DNA of 64,000 nucleotides, from contig NZ_CP012677.1 in NCBI RefSeq assembly GCF_001294625.1, positions 1,922,001-1,986,000 on the forward strand, given 5' to 3'. The DNA is from Arthrobacter alpinus. GTDB lineage: Bacteria > Actinomycetota > Actinomycetes > Actinomycetales > Micrococcaceae. The translations under genes were made by a program, and so were the position numbers. Each line of letters begins with the position of its first letter. Positions within the stretch are counted from its first letter, which is position 1. The notes beneath the pieces are model-generated. The model was not told the DNA's origin and searched no databases. It saw only the letters and a list, made by a program, of their open reading frames with translations. Below are positions 9,127-17,217 of this stretch, in pieces.

Positions 9127-9449
9127 GCCTCGGGCATGGAGAACGAGAGTGCTTCCTCCTTCCCCATCCATTTCCCACGAGCTGAACCACTGGGGGGGGG
9201 CCGCACTCGCCGTGCCATTGGGTGCAGGTGACGCGAAGATCGCGGCATCCCCTGACCCTAGGCCAGGGTGGGACATGCCGTGTTGGAAGAGCGTCAGGAA
9301 GCGTTCCCGGGGTGTCCCGTCGGAGACGACACGCCGAAGGTAGGAGGAAACGCTTTACCACCACTAGCTTCACCCAGCAGGATCCGGGCAGACTGACCTA
9401 GAGAGCGCGCTCGTCAGGTTATACGATGCGGACCGCTTAAAGTACTTAA

Positions 9450-10094
9450 TTACCGTCGCGGTCGGACGCGTTTGTGGTCCGGAAAGAATCCGTGCTCGAG
9501 TCCCCAGAGGATGGCGTTGGAGCGGTCAGTTACCTCGATCCGGCGGTAGCAGCTACGGATTATCGTCTTGACGGTGTTGATAGATAACCGGGTCCTTTCT
9601 GCTATCTCGGCATTGCCTAGACCCTGGGTGATAAGGGCAAGAACTTCTGCCTCGCGCTGGGTCAGGCCTTCTTGTCGACCGGGCCAATCACCAAGGCTCG
9701 ATTTCGATTGGCCACTGTGCCCTGGGAAAACCTGACTTTCGCCCCGATGAATATCGTGAAGGGCACTAACTAAGCTGGCAGCGGGAAGACCTTTGGAGAG
9801 GTAACCGCTGGCTCCGTTAGCCAGTGCAGCCCTAATTCGAGTTTCATCGAGGTCCCACGAATAGACAACTACCTTGCCAGCCAGCGGATTGCTTGCCAGT
9901 TCGTGGACATCCGCACCGTCTCCCGGCGTCGCCGCGAACGTGTCGTAGAGCGTGAGGTCCACAGGTGCGGCCACATCTCGATTGAGGTCGAGTTCGACGA
10001 CCTCGACGGTATCCCCGTAGGACCGAAGCATCATCTCCAGCCCTCTTAGGACGATTTCATAGTCATCCACCAGGGCGACGCGAAGGTTTGCCAT
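9450..10094 (-). CDS. NarL/LuxR-type response regulator, orphan
   Basis: The 214-residue protein has a receiver domain with Asp10/Asp11, a candidate phospho-acceptor Asp51 in LTLYDTF, and Lys in GYLSKGLP. A LuxR-type helix-turn-helix follows (about 140-205: LTQREAEVLALITQGLGNAEIA). Between them lies a Ser/Gly-rich linker. No histidine kinase adjoins it; instead it is divergent from an operon ending in a SigB/SigF-type sigma factor, which suggests a role in the stress response. An 18-bp palindrome in the 85-base intergenic space is a candidate shared operator. Confidence 0.9.
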   Translation of the reverse strand: MANLRVALVDDYEIVLRGLEMMLRSYGDTVEVVELDLNRDVAAPVDLTLYDTFAATPGDGADVHELASNPLAGKVVVYSWDLDETRIRAALANGASGYLSKGLPAASLVSALHDIHRGESQVFPGHSGQSKSSLGDWPGRQEGLTQREAEVLALITQGLGNAEIAERTRLSINTVKTIIRSCYRRIEVTDRSNAILWGLEHGFFPDHKRVRPRR

Positions 10095-10127
10095 ACTTCC
10101 AGCCTACGTCAGCAGGGGGCGCGAGAG

Positions 10128-10145
10128 TTCACCCCTTGGGGTGAA
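10128..10145. promoter_or_regulatory. Candidate operator palindrome between regulator and sigma operon
   Basis: TTCACCCCTTGGGGTGAA has perfect 8-bp arms around a TT centre. It lies between the divergent starts of the LuxR-type regulator and the small gene that opens the sigma-factor operon. A partly similar GGTCACCCCC follows at 10149. The site would suit binding by the dimeric regulator. Binding is inference. Confidence 0.5.
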
Positions 10146-10179
10146 GACGGTCACCCCCATTGATAATTATGCTTTTGGG

Positions 10180-10449
10180 ATGAACTCAGCCCAAACCATC
10201 AACAGAATCACGTCTGAGGACGACGATCTCGGCCAGGCGAGTGTTCGAGAGCTTATTGTTCTATTAGCCCTGGCCGAGGATGAGCACCGGAACACCGCTA
10301 ACCCCAGAAGGATCGCGGCGCTGATACGACGTGAGCAAGCAATAGTCATGGCGTTACACCGCAATGGACTCACCGCCACAGGGCCGGATAACCCACAACT
10401 CCCCGGGCAGTCAACACCCCCACCCGTTGAAAACCTGGTGGTCAAATAG
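10180..10449 (+). CDS. Small hypothetical protein, first gene of the sigma operon
   Basis: From ATG 10180 the protein has 89 residues. A longer version from GTG 10141 would start inside the palindromic operator, so the shorter start is preferred. The central part (QASVRELIVLLALAEDEHRN, then RRIAALIRREQAIVMAL) is helical and charged, followed by a Pro-rich tail. I recognise no family. Its stop codon overlaps the GTG of the next gene by one base, showing co-translation. TAATTAT at 10163 may be a -10 element. Confidence 0.6.
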   Translation: MNSAQTINRITSEDDDLGQASVRELIVLLALAEDEHRNTANPRRIAALIRREQAIVMALHRNGLTATGPDNPQLPGQSTPPPVENLVVK

Positions 10450-10754
10450 TGTCAACAACGACCACGAAACGGGTAAATCTGCGTCAGGTACATCCTCTTC
10501 ATACCCGATCGTCAGCTGACCTGCAGGCAACGGCTGCGAGGGTTGTGGTCAGGGATGCCAGCATCGAGATCCACGGATACGTGGTTGCCCTCGAGGGGAA
10601 CAACGTCCGCGTCATGTGGGCTGTAGCGTCCGGCCGGCACCGCCAGCGCACGTTCTCAGCCGAGGCGGTTTTCCTGCCAAGCTACGAGCACCGCTGGGAT
10701 GGGTACCTTATTCCTTTCGAAAAAATCGCTGTTATCCGTCTGGCATCCCGCTGA
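10449..10754 (+). CDS. Small hypothetical protein, second gene of the sigma operon
   Basis: This 101-residue protein starts at GTG 10449, sharing one base with the preceding stop. The sequence IEIHGYVVALEGNNVRVMWA followed by FLPSYEHRWDGYLIPFEKI suggests a small beta-barrel-like domain, but no named family is recognised. Its place between another small protein and a sigma factor suggests a regulatory or stress role; that is inference only. Confidence 0.6.
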   Translation: MSTTTTKRVNLRQVHPLHTRSSADLQATAARVVVRDASIEIHGYVVALEGNNVRVMWAVASGRHRQRTFSAEAVFLPSYEHRWDGYLIPFEKIAVIRLASR

Positions 10755-10819
10755 CCGCCGCGGACGTGTGCGACCTGATGTACTCGCAAACTCAGCAGCC
10801 CGGACTTCAAGAGACAAGT

Positions 10820-11668
10820 ATGCCCACCGTTTGTCGAAATACCAGGACTTCTCCGTTGTTCCGTGACTCCAATGCTGGCGATACGTTGAAGGAGTCAATC
10901 TCCCGAACTTTCGCACTCGTGCCTTCGTCTACTGGCGTTCCCCTCTCGCCCCAACCAACGAGGTTGGAGTCCGGGATGAGCGCTGATCAGTTGGTGTTTC
11001 AGTTCATGGGGCTCGCCGACGCTCTCTCGCGCCGCTATAGCGCCCCGGGATGTGAGGCCGAAGACTTGCAGCAGGTAGCCAGGCTCGGACTCGTGAAGGC
11101 TGCCAAGAGGTACCGCGACTTAGGAAATCATGGGTTCATGGCCTTTGCAGTGCCGACTATCAATGGTGAGCTCAAACGATATCTCAGGGATCATTCTTGG
11201 GTGGTGCGGCCACCGAGGCCCATTCAGGAAGCTAGGCTCAAGATCAGGCGGGTGCGCCCCGAGCTCACGCAGCACCTGGGAAGGTATCCCTCAACCGCCG
11301 ATCTGAGTTCGGCCGCTGGCATTTCAGTGATGGAAACCACTCTGGCCTTGATAGCGGAGACAGCCATGGTCGCCCAACCAATCGAGCAAAATGACTCGCC
11401 AACGAGCTATGAGGACCCAGGGCACGACGTCCTTCTGGCTACGGAGGACCCCGGCTATGAACGCGTGGAGCAAAGGCTGACGCTTGAAACTGCCCTCAGC
11501 GACACGAGCGAGGAAGACCGGCTGCTACTTCATTTGCGCTTCGTCCTGGAGTTGTCGCAGGGGCAGATCGCCCAAGAATTGGGTGTCAGTCAAATGCAGA
11601 TTTCACGACGCCTGAAACAGTTACTCGACCGTCTCGGGCGTCGCGTGACCCAGGTCGCGGAAAAGTAG
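10820..11668 (+). CDS. SigB/SigF-family RNA polymerase sigma factor
   Basis: The protein has 282 residues from ATG 10820. Region 2 shows LADALSRRYSAPGCEAEDLQQVARLGLVKAAKRY and FAVPTINGELKRYLRDHSW, the signature of the SigB/SigF/SigG group. Region 3 (QEARLKIRRVRPELTQHLGR) and region 4 (EEDRLLLHLRFVLELSQGQIAQELGVSQMQISRRL) follow. Such factors direct general-stress or stationary-phase transcription. No anti-sigma factor adjoins it; an orphan response regulator does. An alternative start at ATG 10976 has a better GGAG, but would remove the N-terminal extension. A strong hairpin follows the stop. Nearby csbD and glsB homologues are classical targets of such factors. Confidence 0.9.
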   Translation: MPTVCRNTRTSPLFRDSNAGDTLKESISRTFALVPSSTGVPLSPQPTRLESGMSADQLVFQFMGLADALSRRYSAPGCEAEDLQQVARLGLVKAAKRYRDLGNHGFMAFAVPTINGELKRYLRDHSWVVRPPRPIQEARLKIRRVRPELTQHLGRYPSTADLSSAAGISVMETTLALIAETAMVAQPIEQNDSPTSYEDPGHDVLLATEDPGYERVEQRLTLETALSDTSEEDRLLLHLRFVLELSQGQIAQELGVSQMQISRRLKQLLDRLGRRVTQVAEK

Positions 11669-11695
11669 TCGACAGCGCTGGAAACAACGCGAAGT

Positions 11696-11737
11696 GGTCC
11701 CGTCCGGCGTCATCCATGGAGGACGCCGGACGGGACC
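11696..11737. terminator. Strong terminator hairpin after the sigma gene
   Basis: GGTCCCGTCCGGCGTC (11696-11711) pairs perfectly over 16 bases with 11722-11737, with a 10-base loop. It lies between the sigma gene stop at 11668 and the convergent glsB-like gene. The following sequence (AAATTT) is a weak T tract. Confidence 0.75.
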
Positions 11738-11848
11738 GCCCAAATTTCACGTTAGAGATGGTCCTTGGCGGAAGTGCTCGTCACAGGAATTCATGTCCAA
11801 CTCTTCGATCTATCCAGATCTGAATTGGGCCCGTGTGCTCGGCTCGTG

Positions 11849-12109
11849 TCAGGCGCGGCGCCGCACAACGGCGCCATAGACGCCCAAGACGACCAGTGAG
11901 CCCACGATGGCGACCAGCCAGGTTTGGAGGCTCCAGAAATTCTCAAGCCCGACGCCGAAGATCGCCCCACCGATCCATCCACCGATCAAGGCCCCCACGA
12001 CTCCCAGGAGCATGGTGATAAGGATGCCACCACGCTGACGGCCGGGCAAGATGGCTTTTGCTATCGCACCAACGATGAGTCCCAGTATCAGGAACGCGAT
12101 AAAACTCAT
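11849..12109 (-). CDS. GlsB/YeaQ/YmgE-family stress membrane protein
   Basis: This 86-residue protein is almost entirely membrane-embedded, with three hydrophobic segments and the family pattern GLIVGAIAKAILPG near the N terminus, then GVVGALIGGWIGG. The family is induced by general stress and found in the inner membrane; molecular function is unknown. AAAGGAG stands 9 bases before the start codon. Together with the adjacent csbD-like gene it marks this block as a stress module next to the sigma factor. Confidence 0.9.
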   Translation of the reverse strand: MSFIAFLILGLIVGAIAKAILPGRQRGGILITMLLGVVGALIGGWIGGAIFGVGLENFWSLQTWLVAIVGSLVVLGVYGAVVRRRA

Positions 12110-12190
12110 GAACTAACTCCTTTTGTTTCAACTTCTCAGATCGAGTGGGGACGTGCCCAATATGGGCCTGCCCAGGTGAGTCCGCGAGGG

Positions 12191-12376
12191 TTAGCGGCCA
12201 GTGACGTCCTTGGCTGCATCCTTGACATGCTCACCAGCCTGCTTAATACCGGCCTTGGCCTGGTCCCCTTCGCCTTCTGCTTCAAGTCCCCGATCGTTAG
12301 TGGCTGCACCGATGTGCTCCTTGGCCTTGCCCTTGAGCTCCTCGGCCTTATTTTCAAACTTGTCTGCGATACCCAT
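12191..12376 (-). CDS. CsbD-family general stress protein
   Basis: The 61-residue hydrophilic, Lys/Glu/Ala-rich protein begins MGIADKFENKAEELKGKAKE and ends KDAAKDVTGR, the classical CsbD pattern of amphipathic helices. CsbD proteins accumulate in the sigma-B response of Bacillus and relatives; their role is unknown. The start at 12376 is chosen because GAAGGAG lies 7 bases upstream; a longer frame from 12391 would begin inside that ribosome site. Both genes of this pair point towards the sigma gene. Confidence 0.9.
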   Translation of the reverse strand: MGIADKFENKAEELKGKAKEHIGAATNDRGLEAEGEGDQAKAGIKQAGEHVKDAAKDVTGR

Positions 12377-12569
12377 GGTTGTCTCCTTCATGGAACGAAA
12401 AGCACGAGGGGCCGACCGGCCGCTGCTCTTCGGTCCGTTTCCGGGCTACGTGGCAATGGCGCCACCAGCCTCAACCATTACAATTCCCCCAACAATGCAA
12501 TTCAAACATCTTCGATACCAGTTTCTTTAGCAAGGAGTTTCTTTTGGTATCGCAGGTGGCGGTGGCCAC

Positions 12570-13000
12570 AATGAGATCTCTGAGGACATTGTTTACAACA
12601 TCACTCAGGACATCGTCTACAAGTAGCCGGAGTGTTGTCCGGTTCCGGACTGGCCGCGAGATCTCTTGATAATAGGGGGTGTCAAATACCTCATCTGCGT
12701 CGATCCGCCTCAGATCATTGAGTTCAATCCGGACCTGCCAGTTGCTGTGAGCATCTCAGATTTATGCATGGAATGGGGCATCAGCAGGCCCTCCTGTTTC
12801 AAGGTGATGAAACGCTACATCGCTGAAGGCAAGAAGGCCCTCCACCCGCACTCCAGGGCCCCAAAGAAGCCTGCAAGGGTTCATGGGGACCGGACCAAGG
12901 CGGTGGTTCTGCGGCTCCGTAAACGCCTGGCTCAGTCCGTCTGGGACAGCGGTCCGCAGTCGATCTGGTTCGAGGGAGTGGATGCTGCGATTACCGGAAC
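12570..13000 (+). mobile_element. IS481-family transposase, N-terminal fragment
   Basis: From about 12690 a plus frame encodes IIEFNPDLPVAVSISDLCME, then WGISRPSCFKVMKRYIAEG and LHPHSRAPKKPARV, and ends with SGPQSIWFEG near 12980. These are the helix-turn-helix and linker of IS481 transposases. The DDE catalytic domain that should follow is absent; after about 12985 the sequence is unrelated. Upstream, 12574-12625 contains two imperfect copies of GGACAT-GT-TACAA, probably part of the element's left end. It is a 5' fragment only. Confidence 0.75.
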
Positions 13001-13303
13001 ACGTTCTTGCTCAAATTCAGGGTATTCGCGGAGGCAACTTGCGACGAAATTTACGTCCTGCATCTCCTGTTCGGCAGGTGGCACTCGCCCTGGATAGGCG
13101 AGCCCGAACCCTCCTTGACAGGGAGTCGTTCGTCTCGGGCGACGGCGCGGGGCGCACAGTGTAGACATCGATCTGCGGGCGGTGCGTGAGCCGCCCAATA
13201 CAGGCCACGAATTTCCCGTATGACAGGGATTTAGGGACTGATCCGGCCGCTGATCGGCGCCCACAACATTTCCGTGTTGTTCAAGCAAAGTCGGCTCAGG
13301 CGT

Positions 13304-14155
13304 CTAGGCGTGGCGGACTCCGCTACCTTCAAGAACGGCCGCATAACCTTCCCTATAGGTGGGGTAAGAAAACTCGAATCCAGTCTCCCGTAGCCGGTTG
13401 TTGTGGCATCGTTTGCCGCGGCTCCCCCGCTCCTGCGAGGAATCGTTGGCAATTTCTGGGGCCGGAAGGTCAAGGCTGCGTGCCAAAAATTCAACGACTT
13501 CACGACGATCGGTTGGGAGGTCGTCGGCGCCGATATATACGGCCTGAGGCCAAGTCTCCATGGTCATGAGGTGCACGATGGCTGCTGCGGCATCGTCACG
13601 ATGGATCCGACTAGTGAATTCTGGCTCGGATGAGATCGTCGCGACCCCCTGACGTACACGATCAATTTCTCGAGTGCGTCCTGGCCCGTAGAGGCCTCCA
13701 AGGCGCAGGATCGTCGCCTCGGGAATCAGCTCGAGCAAGGTCGCCTCTGCTTCTAGCAGCACAACTGCAGTCGGCGAGGTGGGCTCGGTCGGAGACGTCT
13801 CGTCAACCCAAGATCCGTCATCAATACCGTAAACCGCTGTCGATGACACATAAAGCACTCTCGGTGGCGCAGCGCAATCTTTACTGATGGCAGCAGCGAC
13901 ACGCAGAACACTGTTGACGTATGCCGCTCGATAAGAATCCACGCTGCGCTCATCGGGGCTCATGGCAACCACCACGATGGCGGTGTCCGTCGGCAGCGTC
14001 GGAACCTCTACCGACAGATCAATCGACTGGCCTTCGATTTCGGATGGCAGTTTCTCCGCTGAGCGTCGAAGTCCCATCACCCGATGGCCCAGAGAAGCGA
14101 ACCGCAGCCCGGCTTCAGTGCCAAGGTCACCGCAGCCGGCAATTACAACAGTCAT
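13304..14155 (-). CDS. NAD(P)-binding epimerase/reductase-like protein (atypical SDR)
   Basis: From ATG 14155 the protein has 283 residues. It opens with the Rossmann motif GCGDLG (residues 7-12), followed by a basic RRSAEKL that suggests NADP. VSSTAVYG lies near residue 104 and LRLGGLYGPGR near 150, but no YxxxK catalytic pair is seen, as in atypical extended SDRs such as the YeeZ group. GAGGAG stands 7 bases before this start, so the longer frame from 14176 was not used. Substrate is unknown. Confidence 0.85.
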   Translation of the reverse strand: MTVVIAGCGDLGTEAGLRFASLGHRVMGLRRSAEKLPSEIEGQSIDLSVEVPTLPTDTAIVVVAMSPDERSVDSYRAAYVNSVLRVAAAISKDCAAPPRVLYVSSTAVYGIDDGSWVDETSPTEPTSPTAVVLLEAEATLLELIPEATILRLGGLYGPGRTREIDRVRQGVATISSEPEFTSRIHRDDAAAAIVHLMTMETWPQAVYIGADDLPTDRREVVEFLARSLDLPAPEIANDSSQERGSRGKRCHNNRLRETGFEFSYPTYREGYAAVLEGSGVRHA

Positions 14156-14362
14156 TTCATACTCCTCAGACCACACTGTTCGTTCGGATAGTCTCGAGGC
14201 CCGATTGCCGAGCAGCGAGGCACAGTACTAGCTTATCGAAACCCCCCAGTTGGCATCAGCACGGCGCACCGCCGGCATATTCGGTATTGGACGGACGCAG
14301 GGAGTTTGGCTACCAGACACTTCAAGCTTTCAGAATGGTGTGCAGTTGTGGAGAATGGGACG

Positions 14363-15019
14363 ATGCAGACACGTCGTGATGAGCATCAAGCGGTTCCGTC
14401 AATTGTCGGGCAGGAGCCGGATTTCGCGTGGGCTTCAGCGCCGGATGTACCGCAAGAGCTGTTCCTGCGCTGGCGTCGGGACGCTATAAATGCGGGTTTG
14501 CCTGAGGCGTACGCAGCGACGCTCTCGACTGTCGATGCTGACGGCATGCCCGATGCCCGGGTGGTAACCGTCAAGGACATTAGTAGCGACTGTGGATTTA
14601 AGATCGCCTCAGGTGACGATTCGGCCAAGGGCCGCCAATTATTGGCGAATCCAAACTGCGCCCTAACGTTTTACTGGAGTCCCCTCGCCCGAGCCGTGCG
14701 GGTCCGTGGAGCCGCGCAACGAGCTACCCCTGCAGAATCAGCGACCGACTTCCTCGCACGCCACCCACGGACCCGAGCCAACGCTCTTGCCGCTCGACAG
14801 AGTTCCACCTTTTCAACTGATGCCGGCCGGGATGAACTAATCACACAATCCCAGGCCGCCATGGAGGCCGACCCCGGGATTGTTTCTCCCCATTGGACCG
14901 TGTGGACCGTCGTACCTAAATCAGTTGAATTCTGGCAAGGCGATCCGAACCGCAACCACCAACGCCTCAGTTATATGCGAACAGCGACCGCATGGGACAA
15001 GCAACGCTTATGGCCGTGA
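14363..15019 (+). CDS. PdxH-like pyridoxamine-phosphate-oxidase-family flavoenzyme
   Basis: The 218-residue protein carries the FMN-binding split-barrel of the PdxH/PhzG family: ARVVTVKDI near residue 57, CALTFYWSPLARAVRVRG near 100, and the C-terminal signature PKSVEFWQG followed by RLSYMRTATAWDKQRLWP. PdxH oxidises pyridoxine or pyridoxamine 5'-phosphate to pyridoxal phosphate; PhzG-like members oxidise other rings. The start ATG 14363 has GGAG 9 bases upstream. Ending in RLWP rather than the more usual RLxP leaves the substrate open. The neighbours (epimerase-like gene, broken VOC gene) give no pathway. Confidence 0.82.
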   Translation: MQTRRDEHQAVPSIVGQEPDFAWASAPDVPQELFLRWRRDAINAGLPEAYAATLSTVDADGMPDARVVTVKDISSDCGFKIASGDDSAKGRQLLANPNCALTFYWSPLARAVRVRGAAQRATPAESATDFLARHPRTRANALAARQSSTFSTDAGRDELITQSQAAMEADPGIVSPHWTVWTVVPKSVEFWQGDPNRNHQRLSYMRTATAWDKQRLWP

Positions 15020-15361
15020 GGCACCCCCACGATGCACCATCCGCAACGCAGAGGGATACCGTTGCGGGAGTCGCCTCATCTCGAAGCACGGGCTTCCATT
15101 TCGCTAGAGGAAGACGCTGCCGCTTAAAACTCACAATTTTCAATGAATTCAGTACTTCAGTCAACCTGACGGCTTCAAGCGTTCCCGCAAAGACGATCTG
15201 CCCTCGGTGATAGAGCCACCTGTCCAGTAATCGGTTTCACTCGGTTGGCCAGCGTCTCCAGGACAGGGTGCAGCTGAGTTCTGGTTCCTCCCCGGTGGAC
15301 ACCCCAGGGGTGCCACGGCACGATTGTGATAACGGGAGCGAACCGACGACCGGAGAAGCAC
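15020..15361. other. Intergenic, no gene recognised
   Basis: About 340 bases follow the PdxH-like gene. No frame shows a known family. GGAG at 15353 is the ribosome site of the broken VOC gene that follows. Confidence 0.4.
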
Positions 15362-15708
15362 ATGCACGTCATCCATCTGACAATCGAGCTCGCTGTGCCC
15401 AATATTGATGAAGCGAAGGCCTCCTGTGCCGACTATCTCGGACTCGAGGGGCAGAACTTGGGCTTGGACTGGGTCACCCGCTTCATAGTGCCCGGCTCAG
15501 GGGACCACATCCAGCTCCTGACGCAGGATCCGACTGCCCCCAGGATCCCGTGCTCACCGTCAAGGTCGACCACGTCGACGCGGGGGCCCGTGAACGCGGT
15601 TATCAGATCATTCACCCCTTGACCACGGAGCTGTGGGGCATCAGATGGTGCTTCGTCCGCGCCCCCGACGGTACGGTGGTCAACTTCGCCGAACATCGCG
15701 AGCCTTGA
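15362..15708 (+). pseudogene. VOC-family protein with one frameshift
   Basis: ATG 15362, preceded by GGAGAAGCAC, starts MHVIHLTIELAVPNIDEAKA. The frame breaks at a run of five C near 15535. The following frame continues with DPVLTVKVDHVDAGARERGY, then FVRAPDGTVVNFAEHREP and a stop at 15706-15708, completing a normal small glyoxalase-fold protein of about 115 residues. One base in a homopolymer separates it from an intact gene. Confidence 0.75.
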
Positions 15709-15739
15709 AACCTCCCGAAACGTTGAACGGAACGCCACA

Positions 15740-16761
15740 ATGATCGCTCAAGTGACAGGGATCGTTTTCGGGCTTCTGGGGCCGGGTACTTTCTCGTCCC
15801 TGCGGCCGGCTAGTTCCGGGCCGTCGCACACCGTGTGCAGCCAGCTTCCGGCGATGCACAGTTAGCGGCGGCACTCGCTCGCCTCTCCGGGCGGCGGACC
15901 CGGCGGCTCGCCGCGGGGGTGATCGATTCGGTGACCGGATCACGGATGGCGTTCGTCGTCGCGGATGAGGGCACCTACTTCGAGGTCGGTTCACTCGCGA
16001 AGGTGTTCACCGGGATGCTTCTGGCCGAGGCGGTGAGTCGCGGCGAGGTACAACTGGATGCCATGGTCGCCTCACTGCTGCCCGAGACAGCCGGCAGGGA
16101 CCGCGGGACAGTGACCTTGCAGGAGTTGTGCACCCACACCTCCGGACTGCCCCGGCTCCCGTCAACACCTGCGATGACAGCCACGTCGATCTGTTCCGAG
16201 TTGTTCGGCACAGACCCGCACCGGTCCATCGCAACCACCTCAGTGCTGTCCCTCGCGAGCCGGCAGGAGCTGACCTACCGCGGCCAGTGCCGGTATTCAA
16301 ATCTCGGTGCCGCCGTTCTCGGGGAGCTGCTGGCCCGCGTGGCCCGATGCGAATACTCAACCCTGCTCCCCAAGCGGATCTTCACTTCCACAGGAATGCT
16401 CTCCACCAGCCTCCCTGCCCGGCTAGTGCGGCCCCGCGAGGGTGGAAGGCGGCCGGGCGCCGCTCCCAGCCATGGTCGCAAATGGCTACGGCCCCGCCAT
16501 CGGCGTGGTCAGTGCCTTGGCAAACATGACCCGGCTGGCCAACTCAGTACTGGACGGCTCCGCTCCGGGTGTCGCCTCGATTCGACCGATCGAGCACACC
16601 ATCCCCAACATCCCCACCCGCCCCGGCCAGGTGTCGGGCATGCTCTGGGCTATCGACTCACAAGCAGGCACCGCGGGTACCATGGTCTGGCACAACGGGC
16701 TCAACAGAGACGAGTCGCCATCGCGCTGACAGGCTGGCTCACCCGCCCCAAGCAACACTGA
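15740..16761 (+). pseudogene. Serine beta-lactamase-like hydrolase, frameshifted
   Basis: A signal-like N terminus (MIAQVTGIVFGLLGP) starts at ATG 15740. The body continues in another frame from about 15835: FEVGSLAKVFTG with the SxxK nucleophile, CTHTSGLPRLP, and CRYSNLGAAVLGE with the YxN motif. Near 16440 it changes frame again (MVANGYGPAIGVVSALANM) to reach MVWHNG, the third active-site motif, and the last residues shift once more. At least three indels inactivate it. It belongs to the class C beta-lactamase/DD-peptidase-like esterase group, like the intact gene at 17218-18783. Confidence 0.75.
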
Positions 16762-17217
16762 CTCGGCGGCACCTACCAGAGCAACACCCGACGCCCACTC
16801 GGCTGCCGGGTGCCCAATCGGGTCAGAAAGCCTTCTTGGACGCGCTCGCGACCGCTGAGAATTACTCCTGCTGACCGGCCCGCTGCGAGGCGGTGCCTTC
16901 CACACTTACGCGCTGTGGGATACGACGTCGTGGTAGTGGACCAAGACAAGGCCGGGTGGTCTATGGTCGCGTCAGAGCAGCCGATAGCTGAACGGCTTTA
17001 TGAAACCGTGAAATGGAGGGTCAAGATCGAGGGTCCAGTCACTGCCAGAAGTAACGACGCGGCGTTCCCAGCCTCGAAGGATCATCCTGGATGCCGCATG
17101 GATCTATGGTTCGACTGAGGCCGCGTCACCGTTGTAGGCGATACCACCTCATGGTGGCCACTCCGGTAATTTGGCGAAGCGTCCGATGAGGTAGATCGAT
17201 AGCCTCCGCTGGGTGAC
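16762..17217. other. Intergenic, no gene recognised
   Basis: About 455 bases between the broken and intact serine hydrolase genes. A plus frame near 16910-17118 (GYDVVVVDQDKAGWSMVAS) is open but matches nothing I know and lacks a ribosome site. Confidence 0.35.

Noticed and set aside
16810..17118. Open plus frame with VGYDVVVVDQDKAGWSM
   Set aside because: No ribosome site, no family, and located between two hydrolase genes in a decayed zone.
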